Source of the DNA: Taenia hydatigena
Lineage: Eukaryota > Platyhelminthes > Cestoda > Cyclophyllidea > Taeniidae
Length of the DNA stretch: 64,000 nt
Assembly (NCBI GenBank): GCA_036345935.2
Contig: JADWOT020000002.1
Span: forward strand, 9,578,196 to 9,642,195
Direction of reading: 5' to 3'
Numbering within the stretch: the first letter of the stretch is position 1; each line of letters starts with the position of its first letter. Of the stretch, positions 10,911 to 21,800 are shown in pieces. The notes beneath the pieces were generated by a model that did not search any database, was not told the DNA's origin, and saw only the letters and a program-made list of their open reading frames with translations. Position numbers and translations under genes: made by a program.

Positions 10911-13900
10911 TGAGTCATATAACTGCACAACACTCATTAAGACTCCATAAAATAGACATATTTTTGGACTACTGATTAGGCTGCACTTACTTCTCACTGC
11001 TAATCAATGTAATCGACGGGTTGGAATCACTTTTGAGTAGCAATAATATATTAGCATCAAAACTTCCTCTAACGTTGTAAAGGAAGTAGTATGCCAAGCT
11101 TCTACAGCTCTGAAACCAAGCAGAACGCGACTTATAGAGGCGACAACCTCCACCACAGACGGACTGGCGTTCATCCAGTCCCTACAATGCTTCCATGTCA
11201 TCCTTTGCACCCACCATATAGGACCACAAAGCCCCAGCAATTTATTAAAATAAACTGTTAAGAAACTGCACCAAACCTGGAGCAAAGTTATCGTGGTCAA
11301 ATCGTAAGTATTGTAAACGTGCATTTAATCAGCTGGTACATTTACATTGCAACATGCTCTGACCAGTCAGGGGAAACGTTTGTTTCCAGCATCAGTAAAT
11401 GCCATCAACAAATTTATTTAGCATTTCCAAATCTATCCTTGAATGTTAATCTTGTCACTTTTTTTCTAAGTTAAGGTTAGTTTGAAGCTGTATTCGCTCG
11501 CACAGTTGGCAGTCTTTCTGCTTCATGCAAAAAAGGGTTGCTACAGATAAAAGGCAGCTTTACCTGAACTCTCTTCTTGAGTGGGCTTCTTCTTCGGAGA
11601 GGGAGGAGGAGCTGGAAGGCAAGAGCTTAGAGTGAGCGATGTCTCAGCGCTAACTACATCAGCAAGGCTGTGCATTGTGTTGGTTAGGTGCAAATTATTC
11701 TCTTTCGATGCGACATCCTCCGCCGCTATGGTCGACCGCTGACAACCAAACTCACAACGGCCATATGACTCAAAGTGAATCGAATAATAAACTTATGAAT
11801 TTTGAAGGTAACATACAGACAAAACGAATCGCGACTTTATGGATGTGGCTAAGATCTCTTATCATCTGCTATAACTGCGTTGGTTTACGAGACACCAGTC
11901 AATCTCAATACAAAAACCATCCATTGGTGAGTGAGGGAGTTCGAAAATGTGATGTAAAAAGCTAGGGTTAACTTGTCACTTGATTATGCTCCTATGTAAG
12001 CCATCTCGGATGATCCCTTTGGTGAGAAAAAATTGGCTTTCGGTAGTAAGCTCCTTCTCCATTACCAACCTTTGCTAAAATATATTCCTGTGCAATCGAT
12101 TAGAAATGCACATAAAAAATTAACTTCGTCATCTTCCCAAGTACGCATGTGGACGTGGTGAAGTTAAATGAGCACGTATGGTGTTTGATTGTGTGGTGCT
12201 TTTCAAAAAGCATCTTTGAGTTTTCTAGTACTGAAATTCTTACTATTAAAATCTAACAGCGTCTCTAAGCCAACAAATCAAGTACGAGCTGTCTTCATTT
12301 CTCTTTCGACCACTATACATGTACTCATGGTGTTTGTCAACATTGAGGCATGTAGTGACAAGCACTAGAAAGTCATCATCATAGAATGTGGCGAGTGAAG
12401 TAGTATTTCTCACCTCCACTTCCTCCCATTTCCTCATCCTCGACTTGAAATCGAGGTTATGCGGTGTACGCCATGAATTTACAGCTTGATCTGTGGAATT
12501 GGCCCCTTGAGGAGGTGATACACCTCAAACTCGGATTTTCGGCCTCCAATAATTGAGCGAAGGGTGATAAGTGATCGTGTCTGCAGCGCGACTTACACAA
12601 ACAGGGAAGAAATGGCCCTCTGGAGGGTTTGCGGTGAATAAACTAAGGAAAGTGGGATGGCAAGTATTTTTGTCTCCTAGTTGTTAGTCAGCTTGTCAAA
12701 AAGCAGGCTAGCTTGTCCTACCCACATGGACATCAACTGAGGAAACGTGACACACTAGCTTTTTTGGTTTCCCATAACCACCAAATTTGATATAAATGAA
12801 AGAAAATACCAATCCGCCTATTTCAATTTCGAGCTGTTTTAAAAAAATAAGGCAATGCAAGTTATTTTCCCGCATAAGGTCCACCTCTAAATGATACGCC
12901 AGCGGAATCAGGATCTTGAACTACTTGTAAATGACATGTTACACCTTAGCCGCCAAGTCAATGCTTACAACTGGGCTTCACAGCTTTAATGCTGTGCCAA
13001 AAATTGTGGAAACTAATTAACCACTAATTTTTCGTAAAAGCACTCATATCTTAGCAGTATTGTGGCCATTTAAACGCTTTAAGCAGGTTAACAAATGTTA
13101 CTAAGGGAGATAGTATGGTTACTTGACTACGGTGTGCTGATGAAATGTTTCATGCGTTTGCATTATCGGGTATCGTCTACTAAAGAAGCAAATAATCATT
13201 CAAGTAGCCATTCGAATGAACTGAGTGGGCAAACTTACTCGGTGGTATTTTAAAACAAATTAAATCCTCCAGAAGATGTAGATGTCATGAATTGCGTTCA
13301 AAGGGGTCCAGAGTATACTATGGCAGCGTTTTCCGCGGTTTACTGCCCGAAACTGGTCGGCAACACTAAATCGGATAAGATAATGCTTTATTTTACAAAT
13401 AAAGGAGGGCAAAACTTGTACTTAGTAAGGAACACAGAATTCGGTGCTGTGGTGGAAGCGGTGACAATCTAATTACCGGTTGCAAACAGCACATCAGTTC
13501 CCTTTCTGAAGTTTAAATGTTGGAGCGCAAAAGTTAAAAACGGTACATCTGTCTATTTTTAACTCATGATTGTAGGAACCCAGGGATCAAGGCACCGTCT
13601 TCTATCAAAATTCAAGTGCTATATATCTAAACCATGCACCTCTCCCACAAACTGCACCAAGCTTCTCAGAATCTAGCTTAAAACAGTTTTTAAGAATGGA
13701 CTGCATTAGAACTCTGATTGGTGGTAGCTTTGTCTACAAATCAGGAAAACCAATTTGAAAAAGATGAATTTTTACCGTTTAGGCAAATTTTTTAACTATC
13801 TCGTTTGAAGCATTACCATAACCGAGCGAAATCGCTCTACCAATGGGACGCACAAGGTAATTTGTAAACTGAAGCCTGCTTCTCCTACTTCCTTTGCTAA

Positions 13901-14174
13901 ATTTTGCCTTGACCTTAAGGGATTCAACTTAATCCACGAAGTTCAACCCCTTTTAACTATCTAGACATGCACAACTATCAACCATATCCACTCCATTTTG
14001 AGGCATGAAGTCACTTCTGTTTTCACACGTCTTTTAAATGAAGAATCAGACAGGATGGGACCTTACCAATGCGTATGAGTAGTCTGTAATTGTCTAAAAC
14101 CATGCACGATACCCAGACAAGTTGGAAAACAGCCACTTTACTCGTCACCAGTAAACAGTCAAGGCGTCCCACAG

Positions 14175-14492
14175 TCAGACGTACACCAACGGCAGCATCG
14201 AGCAGACAGAAGCCTCCAGGCAAGGCAAAGAAATTGAGTGTCTGCTGGAATCCGGTATACTTTGTATCAGACGCTCCTGTCGAGTTCTTTTTCTCCTCTT
14301 CTTCGTGCAAATGATCAACTGTCTGATCTGCATTGTGAAAGATGCCTCTGTTTCTTTGGCGATCTGCATGCTGTTGGCATTAGAGCTCCCATCTTTCCTC
14401 AGCATCGTGCCCACAGAGTCCAGCATGGGTCTGGCGATAAAGGGATTAATGAGGAGTAGACGAGGAGAAGTAGAACTGTGAAACGCGCCTTA
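14175..14492 (-). CDS. Unrecognised ORF in the left arm
   Basis: Minus strand, open for about 105 codons: LLLINPFIARPML, then a charged region and CTKKRRKRTRQERL, stop near 14175. The right-arm mate (29030-29330 plus) differs by indels of about 37 and 11 nt and is not open in the same frame. A hydrophobic-NP-then-basic layout could suggest the end of a 7TM receptor, but the usual Tyr is absent; I do not assign it. Confidence 0.2.
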
Positions 14493-14734
14493 CTGGCAGT
14501 CGCGATCGCACAAATTAGCTTGGAGATGTGACCTAAGCACTTGATTTAATCGATTGTCTCACCATTTGAAAGTCAGCTGGCTGGTCACTATTGGCACGCT
14601 GCACGTGCAAAGCATGCAGACAGAGAAGCAAATGCTGTCTCCACAGCCGAAGCACTCACTCAGCGTCTGATTTCATCACAACTTTGCCTATCTGCGTATT
14701 GATGGTTATGGTGACAGCGCGCAACATCGCCACT

Positions 14735-15555
14735 ACTTATAACCCATTGATAGAAGTCCTTTCCCCCATTCATACGAGCATTCATTCATTTCGCTTTACT
14801 TCCTCGCGACTTTTTTGACCGAGATAAGATTGTTTGACAAATCAAACAATTTTCTACGTAAACAATTACTTTTTCTTATGGTGATGATGTATCACCTCAC
14901 GATTTCCGCATTTCGTCTCACCGTCACGCACTTGTGACGTGCATATGATGCCAGTTTACCACTTTCCTTTTTTCGTCTTAAACATACAATTATGCATATA
15001 TGCATGCACTAACATCTTCAATCCATCACTTATTCAACATCATTTCAGTACGTCCTCGTCACCAATGCTAGCTCCAAATTCTCTAATTTTGTCATTTTAT
15101 TTATGAAATGCCTGCAATTTACTTGCCCACTGTCTAGCATTCGCAAGCCACCCAACTAACTCAGAAGTTTCATTTATTTCTTTACTCTTAAGGTGCTTTG
15201 CTAGTGTCTATTTATCTTCTCGGTATTGCTTGCAATAACTTGGGTGCCCATGTTGTAGCCAGGTTCGTCTTAGCATATTGCGTGACACGCAGTCCACCCT
15301 TTCCAAGGGCACTCAACCGACTTTCTTCTCCTTTTTATCAATTCTGCAAAGGTCTACGCCTTTAATTTTAATTCGTCTACGTGTTCTGCTGCGCACAATG
15401 GTCACTGAGCAGTAATGCAGCATTTAAATAATTCACTACTTTCCATCAACATGCACGAAAGCAGTTGACACCAGAGTGATGAAGTTGACTCGCAATGGCG
15501 AATGCCCACTCACCTAGACCGAATGTGCAACCGATTATGCATGTACGCAAACTCA
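14735..15555 (-). repeat. ~1 kb dispersed repeat, member R2
   Basis: Reverse orientation, within the left inverted arm; mate of R3. Carries the complement of the GTGAGGTGAAAC box around 14890-14910. Confidence 0.6.
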
Positions 15556-15748
15556 AGGGAGCACATGCCTTGCAGTAAATTTCCACCTCATTCATAACTC
15601 TCCTACTTTTCCCCACCCAACACACACCTTGCTATGTTTCTATCTTACCATCGCACATGCACACGCTTTAATGGTATTGTTAAAAAGAAAACTTCTTTTC
15701 CTCTCACTGTAATTGATTCGGATATTCGTGGGAATGTGATCTTCTACT

Positions 15749-16437
15749 ATTCGTTAATTTGGGGTCATATTCACCACTACTCAACTTGATTCGACGAGGA
15801 GTAGTGACAATAGCAAAACCACTCCCAAAAGCCATCACCGTGCCTATACAATCAAAGGAGAGTGCTCATGCCTGGGCACAGTTGTGTGAGGCCAAGTTTC
15901 CAAGGCGATGCTACGGTCTTGCAATGGAGAAGCACAATTTTGCTAGAGCAACAGGCTATTACGCCAACAATGCGGCGACGAAGAGAACATTTCGGATAAA
16001 GTTATAAATAAATACATGTTTGTACGCTTCTTCCAAATTAACGTTCTAGGTTCATTAAGGATCTCGAAATCAAATGGAACTTGCCCCACCCTGACAGTCT
16101 GACCTTATGAAGTGCTAGAGTTACCAGCCCTATGCCCTTCTCCACTCCTCTAAAGAATCGTCTTCATATCTCTTTTACAACCAGCTCGAAAGCCATGAGC
16201 CGATTTACCTCAGTGATGTTTGTACGAGGAACAATGCCCACTATAACAACTAATGCGCAGACGTTCAAGGAGGTCACTGGACGTAAACACAAAGTACTAC
16301 TTACTCAGTGGTGGTAGACGTGCAAGTTAAATGCTACTCACTTATTTGTTATTGAGCGATTTCTGTTTTACACACAACTAGACAAAATTGCTATCTGTGC
16401 TGCCTCTAATTGGCTAAAAATGTTGGAGCTCCTTAGT
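15749..16437 (+). repeat. Near-identical island within the left inverted arm
   Basis: 689 bp equal to the reverse complement of 27030-27718 with one mismatch seen (CCAAGG against TCAAGG) and no indels, although flanking arm sequence differs at roughly one base in ten. Includes two short ORFs and the non-coding DNA between them. Confidence 0.85.
15759..16007 (+). CDS. Unrecognised ORF in the conserved island
   Basis: Open frame (also open upstream to about 15729) ending TTTCGGATAAAGTTATAA, with AATAAA directly over the stop (16007-16012). Residues such as SAHAWAQLCEAKF and CYGLAMEKHNFARATGYY look protein-like, with alternating Ala and aromatic positions reminiscent of helical repeats, but I recognise no family. 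No ATG at the start; it would have to be a 3' exon. The mate at 27460-27708 differs at one residue (Pro to Ser). Since neighbouring non-coding DNA is equally conserved, the identity is not evidence of coding. Confidence 0.25.
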   Translation: MGSYSPLLNLIRRGVVTIAKPLPKAITVPIQSKESAHAWAQLCEAKFPRRCYGLAMEKHNFARATGYYANNAATKRTFRIKL

Positions 16438-17958
16438 ACTGCATTCGAAAAGAAAGGTCAGGTTCCTGTAATAGAATCTCGTACCTATTCTTATAGCGTC
16501 ACCATCCATTGTACATATCTTAACTCAAATCGACTCATTATTACTTAACTTCATGCACAAGCATCCCGCAATTCGCATGCATTCTCGACTGACCATCGGT
16601 AGGTTTGCTATAACCCTTCCAGCTAAAGTAGACATGAATAAGCGTTCGCAAAAACGCCTTCACAAGCCATCTGCCACGAATCGGTGTGGGTGGCTTAGCG
16701 TAACCCCTTTTCTAGCATGTGATACCACTGTTGCTTTGAACCAGATCGTTCAAGCATTAAACGCTCATGCTGATATTGCAGCGAGTCATATGCCTCCACA
16801 TCTTATTGAGAGGTCGCTTCTTCATTTCTCTTATGCAAGCGTTTGAAACGAGGGTGTTATTTCCTCCACCAACTTGTTTAGCTGTTTCTAATTTTTGTTG
16901 CGGCGAAATCATTAAAATGATCTATAAAGTGGTTAGCGGGCAAATTAATAATATTAAGCATTAAAAAATAGGTCCACGAGCCGCTTCGAGATTTTTGACT
17001 AAGCTACAGAACGAATGTGAGAAAAGCATCTGTTCTGCCTTTGGCATTGATCAGTACCCTACAATTCCTCTAAGGCGTGAGTTTCGCTGGATTAATTTTT
17101 TAGAGAAATGAAAACGGTAACTGCATCATCACTGGCCAATTTGTTTGCTCGCAAGTATACAGTGGAAATCTCGTTCGATCCAACGTCTCTCTTATTCAAA
17201 ACCCTTAAATTGAGCAGAACGATTTGCCTAGGGCGTTGCATCAATTTTTTCGAACTTTTGACCCTCCACTAAACAGGAGCTTTTGAATTCTTGTTCCGTG
17301 TGGCACAGTGGGACACTGCAGCAAAGTATCCGAGAAACGAATAGAAGAAAACGGCGCTATTTAAGTCGGCACAAGATGGATGATATCGCATTCCATTATT
17401 TCTGCCAATCTTTTTATCCATGGTTTTGTTTGTTTTGTGCCAACTGTCTAAATTTCACCAAGTTTGGTAAGTTTTCTTTGTGTTGGCTTTTGTACTTGTA
17501 GGTAGAGAGGGAAGAGATGATGGTGCACTGTCTTTACGGATGTGAGACCAAAAGAAAGTGTAGCGACGTATCACAATGTGACCACCTATAGCATATACGA
17601 GCAAATCGAACGTCTGCAAAGTAAGGAAAAGCTTATTTTGACGCAGTGAAGGAGCAACATTCGTAGTTACGTTACTCCTTCATCCACAACGACCTCTCAA
17701 ACAAGAAAGGGATTCCCTCAAATGTACGAAGATTTCGGGACATTCTTAAACGATAGCAAACTTTAAATTAGCATGACGACTAACTTATTATTTCACTACG
17801 CTACCCCTTCTTAGTGCTTACTAGTTCTCACACCTGATAGCCTTCATTACGCAAATGTGTGTTAGTCAAGAACGGAACGCCTGATGGGCTGTTGTGAAAG
17901 CATAGAGCTCTTACAAATGCGTCAGGTGCTGTGGTTTCGAGGTATTTCTAGATTGAGG

Positions 17959-18026
17959 ATGGCTCTTCCATTCTACCTTGTTTTGTTGGCTACCTGCGCT
18001 TTGACCATAGGACACAGAAGACAGTG
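17959..18026 (+). other. Second signal-peptide exon, paralogous to exon 1, GC donor
   Basis: 846 bp upstream of exon 1 lies a related leader: MALPFYLVLLATCALTIG followed by HRRQW. The splice end reads CAGTG|GCAAGATGCC, against GTAAGATGCC in exon 1 and in the inverted copy of this exon, so the donor here is GC or broken. Length is 68 nt rather than 70, which gives phase 2 and would not fit the phase-1 Fn3 exons. Probably a leftover leader from a lost antigen gene copy. No TATA box at the equivalent spacing. Confidence 0.5.
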
Positions 18027-18758
18027 GCAAGATGCCTTCCAACGTTATACTCTGACCAACCTGTAGAAAGGTGTATTTGGCACGCGTTGGTGCTTCTGAC
18101 ATGTACTTTGATCAACGTAATACAAAGAGATGATGCAGGCGTCTCCGCATTGTCATCTATCGGAATGGGATTGAAAGCGGATTATAGGGCTGAGAATGCA
18201 ATCACTAAGTAGGAGTCTTCCCGCATTGCTTTTAATTAAATGATATTTGGGCCTCCTTTACCACAACCAATCATTTCGAAATTAAATGCACTCATGCTTG
18301 AGAGCACAGCCACCAATAACGTTTATAGCTACCTAAGTCATCCTAGCAAATTTGAGCCTTGTGTTTGGAAAACCTACATTTTGAAAGTGATCTAAGCTGC
18401 ATGTCGGTTTATGTGTCATAAGCCATCTCGTTGAAATAGATACAAATTGATGGTAGCGTTAATGCAGACACAAGTTGCCTGGCACGATGCGGAGAGCGTG
18501 GGAAGCTTAATTTGGCCTACTTTTTGGAATGTGATGTTGGTGCGTTCGTAGTCATAAGCACTAGTTTATTAGCGGATGGTTCCTTAGTTTTTCTCAGGCA
18601 AAACCAACCTATGAGGAAGCATGATGGCAAATGTGAGCATTGAAGGTAGAATAGCCCATACACATCAGCGCCTGGTGGCTTTACCGTGTAAATGGAGAAG
18701 CCGCCCCGCAGGTCGAGATCAACGTACCTGATAGGCCGATATAAGCGCAGACCATTCT

Positions 18759-18766
18759 TATAAATA
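18759..18766 (+). promoter_or_regulatory. TATA box of the antigen gene
   Basis: TATAAATA, 39 nt before the ATG at 18805. The same box and spacing occur before the signal exon in the second copy (58052) and in the inverted copy (24863-24870 minus), so it was duplicated with the exon. It implies a very short 5' UTR. Confidence 0.6.
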
Positions 18767-18804
18767 TGTTATGAGTTGTGAATGCGAGTACGTTTAGGGC
18801 AGAG

Positions 18805-18874
18805 ATGGCGCTTTACCTCTGCCTTATCGTGTTGGCTGCCTCCCCCTTGGTTAAAGAATTCACGCAATACCGCC
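18805..18874 (+). CDS. Antigen gene exon 1: signal peptide
   Basis: 70 nt: 23 codons plus one base, ending at a GTAAGA donor (phase 1). The peptide starts MALYLCLIVLAAS and ends KEFTQYR, with a hydrophobic core over residues 2-13 and small residues near 12-14. It resembles the short N-terminal leaders of EG95-type proteins. ATG chosen because it follows the TATA box and is conserved in three copies in this window. It is conserved between direct copies but the inverted copy differs at 7 of 23 residues. Confidence 0.75.
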
Positions 18875-21800
18875 GTAAGATGCCATTTGACAATTGTCTT
18901 TGATTAGCACACACGAAGTTGCACTTGACAAATATTAACGTCTATTGCGTTTATAAGTCTTCTGCTTTATTTTATGCTGCGGTATTGGGATTTCAATTAT
19001 TTTGCATTTTCCAAATTCTAATTCCAAACTCCTTACATTTTGAATAATCGCGTTAACCTGCCTACTTGTATTCGCTAGGAAGCCTCGTGTACGTAACACC
19101 TTCGAAAGTGGGTAGATGCATAGTAGGTATAAAATACGCAATGGATGATTAAAGTTGCTGGAGATAATCCAGTGTTTCTAGTCAATTGCTATGACGCCGC
19201 CGTCAAATTAAGCTGATACTTCTGGGAGTAGTCAGTGACTTTTATATCCTGCTCTTATTTCTAATTTGCATTTTGTCATTAAAAGGGACCCTTCAGGTGC
19301 AAACATTCAGTACTGCACCTAGATGACACGACTGCATACCACTTGCGTGATTTGCGATAGCTAGAACATTGCCAATTTGGGCTTAAGCCGCACAGATTCT
19401 CGTAATACTAAAGGAAAATAAATGAGGACTCAACACGAGTTGAAGACTGTATTTCCGTCGTCGATGGGACATGGGTTTGAAGGACCACGCATATGACTTT
19501 AATGCCCTGTTAGGGTCAGCCCATTCACTTTGTGGCCTCTCGTCCCTTCACTGCAGTTGTTGACTTCAGTGCCAAATGAACCCACCACTGACACTGATTG
19601 CACCTTTTAAGTTTTGATGCCCATGATATTTACGAATCTGCGCAGTGACTCTCCCTAACCAGAACAGGTGAATGGCTGGCGCATTTGTACCCGCACAGTA
19701 CATAGCGTACTGTGACACTTATCGAAAATGGGACTTCTATCCACCTTTGTCTACTTCTGACCAAAAGGCGTTGATACAGAGGAGTGACAGTGAAACTTCA
19801 ACATTAAATGCTTCCTATATTTCAAGCCTAAATGCTCTCAACAAATCTGCACGTGTGATCTAGTGTTTGGGTTTTAGTTTGCTTGGGATATGCATTTTTA
19901 ATCATACCGGTTTCGACATGAGTACAACATCTCTGCTTACTATTTGCCGGTTTAACGCTAACGCGCACTCTTCAAGTGAAAAATTGGTATGGAGTCTAGC
20001 GGGAGGCAACAATCACGAGGTCGAATTGCATGAGACTTTACCAATAAAAGTTGACGTTAATAAATAACGCGGTCTTGTCAAACACACAAGAAGGTTATTT
20101 CTAAATGAACCTTGCGCGAGTACGTGCAGATAGAAGTGTTATAGTCCTTTTAGAATGATAATAAACAGTAACACTCCCCTTATTGAGCTTCACTTCCTTA
20201 AAGCATATGCATTCTGACAGTCTTTTGCTCACTACCGTTTCCGTCAGGATGCTAGCTGTGACAATTCTGCATCGTCATGGTTGATTAAAACGCCTACAAT
20301 TGCCCCTTCTTTAGAATTGATGGTGACGAAAGCAAACGAGGTAGAAGGGATCCCGATATCTCACTACTTCAATTGGAGTGACTTGGGTGCTCAAACGTAT
20401 CGCCTAAGTTGGGACACCCACAACCTGGCTAAACTCGACATCAACCGAATCGTTCTAAATGCAATAGCAGATGATTTGTCTGGCGACCCATATCTGATAA
20501 CCGCTGATTGCTCCCAAGGAACAGTCACTCTTGGTGGGCTGCAGCTAAACAAACCGTACAAGGTTCGTCTCGAAGCATTCAACGATCAGCACAGCGCTTG
20601 ACTTTACTACGGTATAATAACAACACTGCGCACAGGTAAGCCGTTACCTGTGATTATGATCCCAGTATTCCTACATGCTTGACGGTGGGTCGGGTTTACT
20701 GTCCCATACTGTCTGCATTGTGGTAGGCAAATGTAGCCGCGTCGATGCGATCATCCACTTTTGTCTGCTTCAACATGAAGGCTTATGAGAGGCGGATTGT
20801 TGTCCAACGTGGCGACATACGCTTAGCCTTATCTGTGTTACGATGACTGACTTTCCGCGCGAGTGATGCGAGAATCATAGCAAAAATACAAAGTGGCTCA
20901 TGCGGATGTTAATGTTTGAAGAGAAAACACTACTGCGACAGGCTTTCCGTTAGGTCTCTTCCCTAAAACTAATTACAGTTTAATCCAGACATGCGAAATT
21001 TAATAGCTCTATCACACCAGCAGTCGGTGCAAAATGGAACAAAATTGCCTTTGTAAAAGTGCAATTATTTGATGAATTTTGAAATGGATTTTCAAATGGT
21101 AAAAGGCACGTGGGGAGGGCGGCAGATAATTAGGGTTCTGCTCGACAAATTCTCGAGAGTGCCGAAAGTCAGACCTACCACCACCAAAATCACTTTCATG
21201 TGAAGACTATTGCGTGTATTTTCGAGTGTCTTAAATAGAATGCTACCTGTCATATCACATCCCAACGCGCTGGATCTCAGCGTATGACAATAAATTGGGT
21301 CGACAAAGAAGGTGACATCAAATGCGTCATGTCTTTAAGTAAAAATCAGTGCTTCGCATGGGCATAGGTGCCATCGGAAAACATTTGCAACAAGTGTGAT
21401 CATGAGACAAGTGCAATTTAGCAGTATCGACACATCGTTGATATTCTCTCCAAATTTGGAGAAATGTTGTTGGAAATCACATCAAAGTAAGGATTAAGTA
21501 TTGTTAAATCGGTTCTGTGTGAGACAATGGAGCATATTGTGCACATGCAACCATGAAACAGTTGGACATAAAAGGTGACTTAACTGCAGTCGTGCCAGTT
21601 TTCGGATGCTTTACTTTCTAGACCATGGAGTGAACACACTTGAGGTAACACGGTTTTTGCATTCCCTTGACTAAATGGTAAAGATGATGTAGCCGGAGCA
21701 TATACAACTAGCAATGTTTTTGCCTTCACTAGGAGTGGCGATGACTGAAGCCAACGAAACAGAAGTGACCCTGCTTTTGCGTCACTTTAATTGGAGCCAC

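Larger units (their letters stand above)
1..13070 (+). repeat. Direct segmental duplication, copy 1, block I
   Basis: Matches 44940-58049 along its whole length, offset 44939 at the start and 44979 at the end, with scattered substitutions (about 1 per 100-300 nt by eye) and few small indels. The match begins at base 1, so the duplication extends beyond the window. Contents: membrane-protein ORFs on the minus strand, one ~1 kb dispersed repeat, the outer part of the left inverted arm. Between 1 and 5.8 kb I see no credible exon. Confidence 0.9.
10911..18913 (+). repeat. Left arm of a large inverted duplication
   Basis: Reverse-complement match to 24716-31275. The inner end is sharp: TTGATTAGCACACA is shared, then the sides differ. 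The outer end is not a true border because the partner runs into the N gap while still matching. About 890 bp (roughly 12795-13682) has no counterpart in the right arm. Both signal-peptide exons sit in the inner 1 kb. Confidence 0.88.
18752..21430 (+). repeat. Direct segmental duplication, copy 1, block II
   Basis: Matches 58045-60720 (offset 39293 at its start). Identity is very high to about 20175 and clearly lower after it. Carries the antigen exons 1 and 2. Confidence 0.88.

Noticed and set aside
12425..12525. Two short hairpins (CCTCGA...TCGAGG and TTGAGG...CCTCAA)
   Set aside because: Small stems of six to seven pairs, present in the duplicates simply because the segment was copied; no evidence of function.
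16553..16964. Plus-strand frames in the left arm and a minus-strand mate near 26774
   Set aside because: Frames differ between arms by stops and indels and carry no motif.
19672..20067. Two adjacent ORFs identical in both gene copies
   Set aside because: They lie in intron 1 of the antigen gene; the whole intron is equally conserved, so no coding signal.
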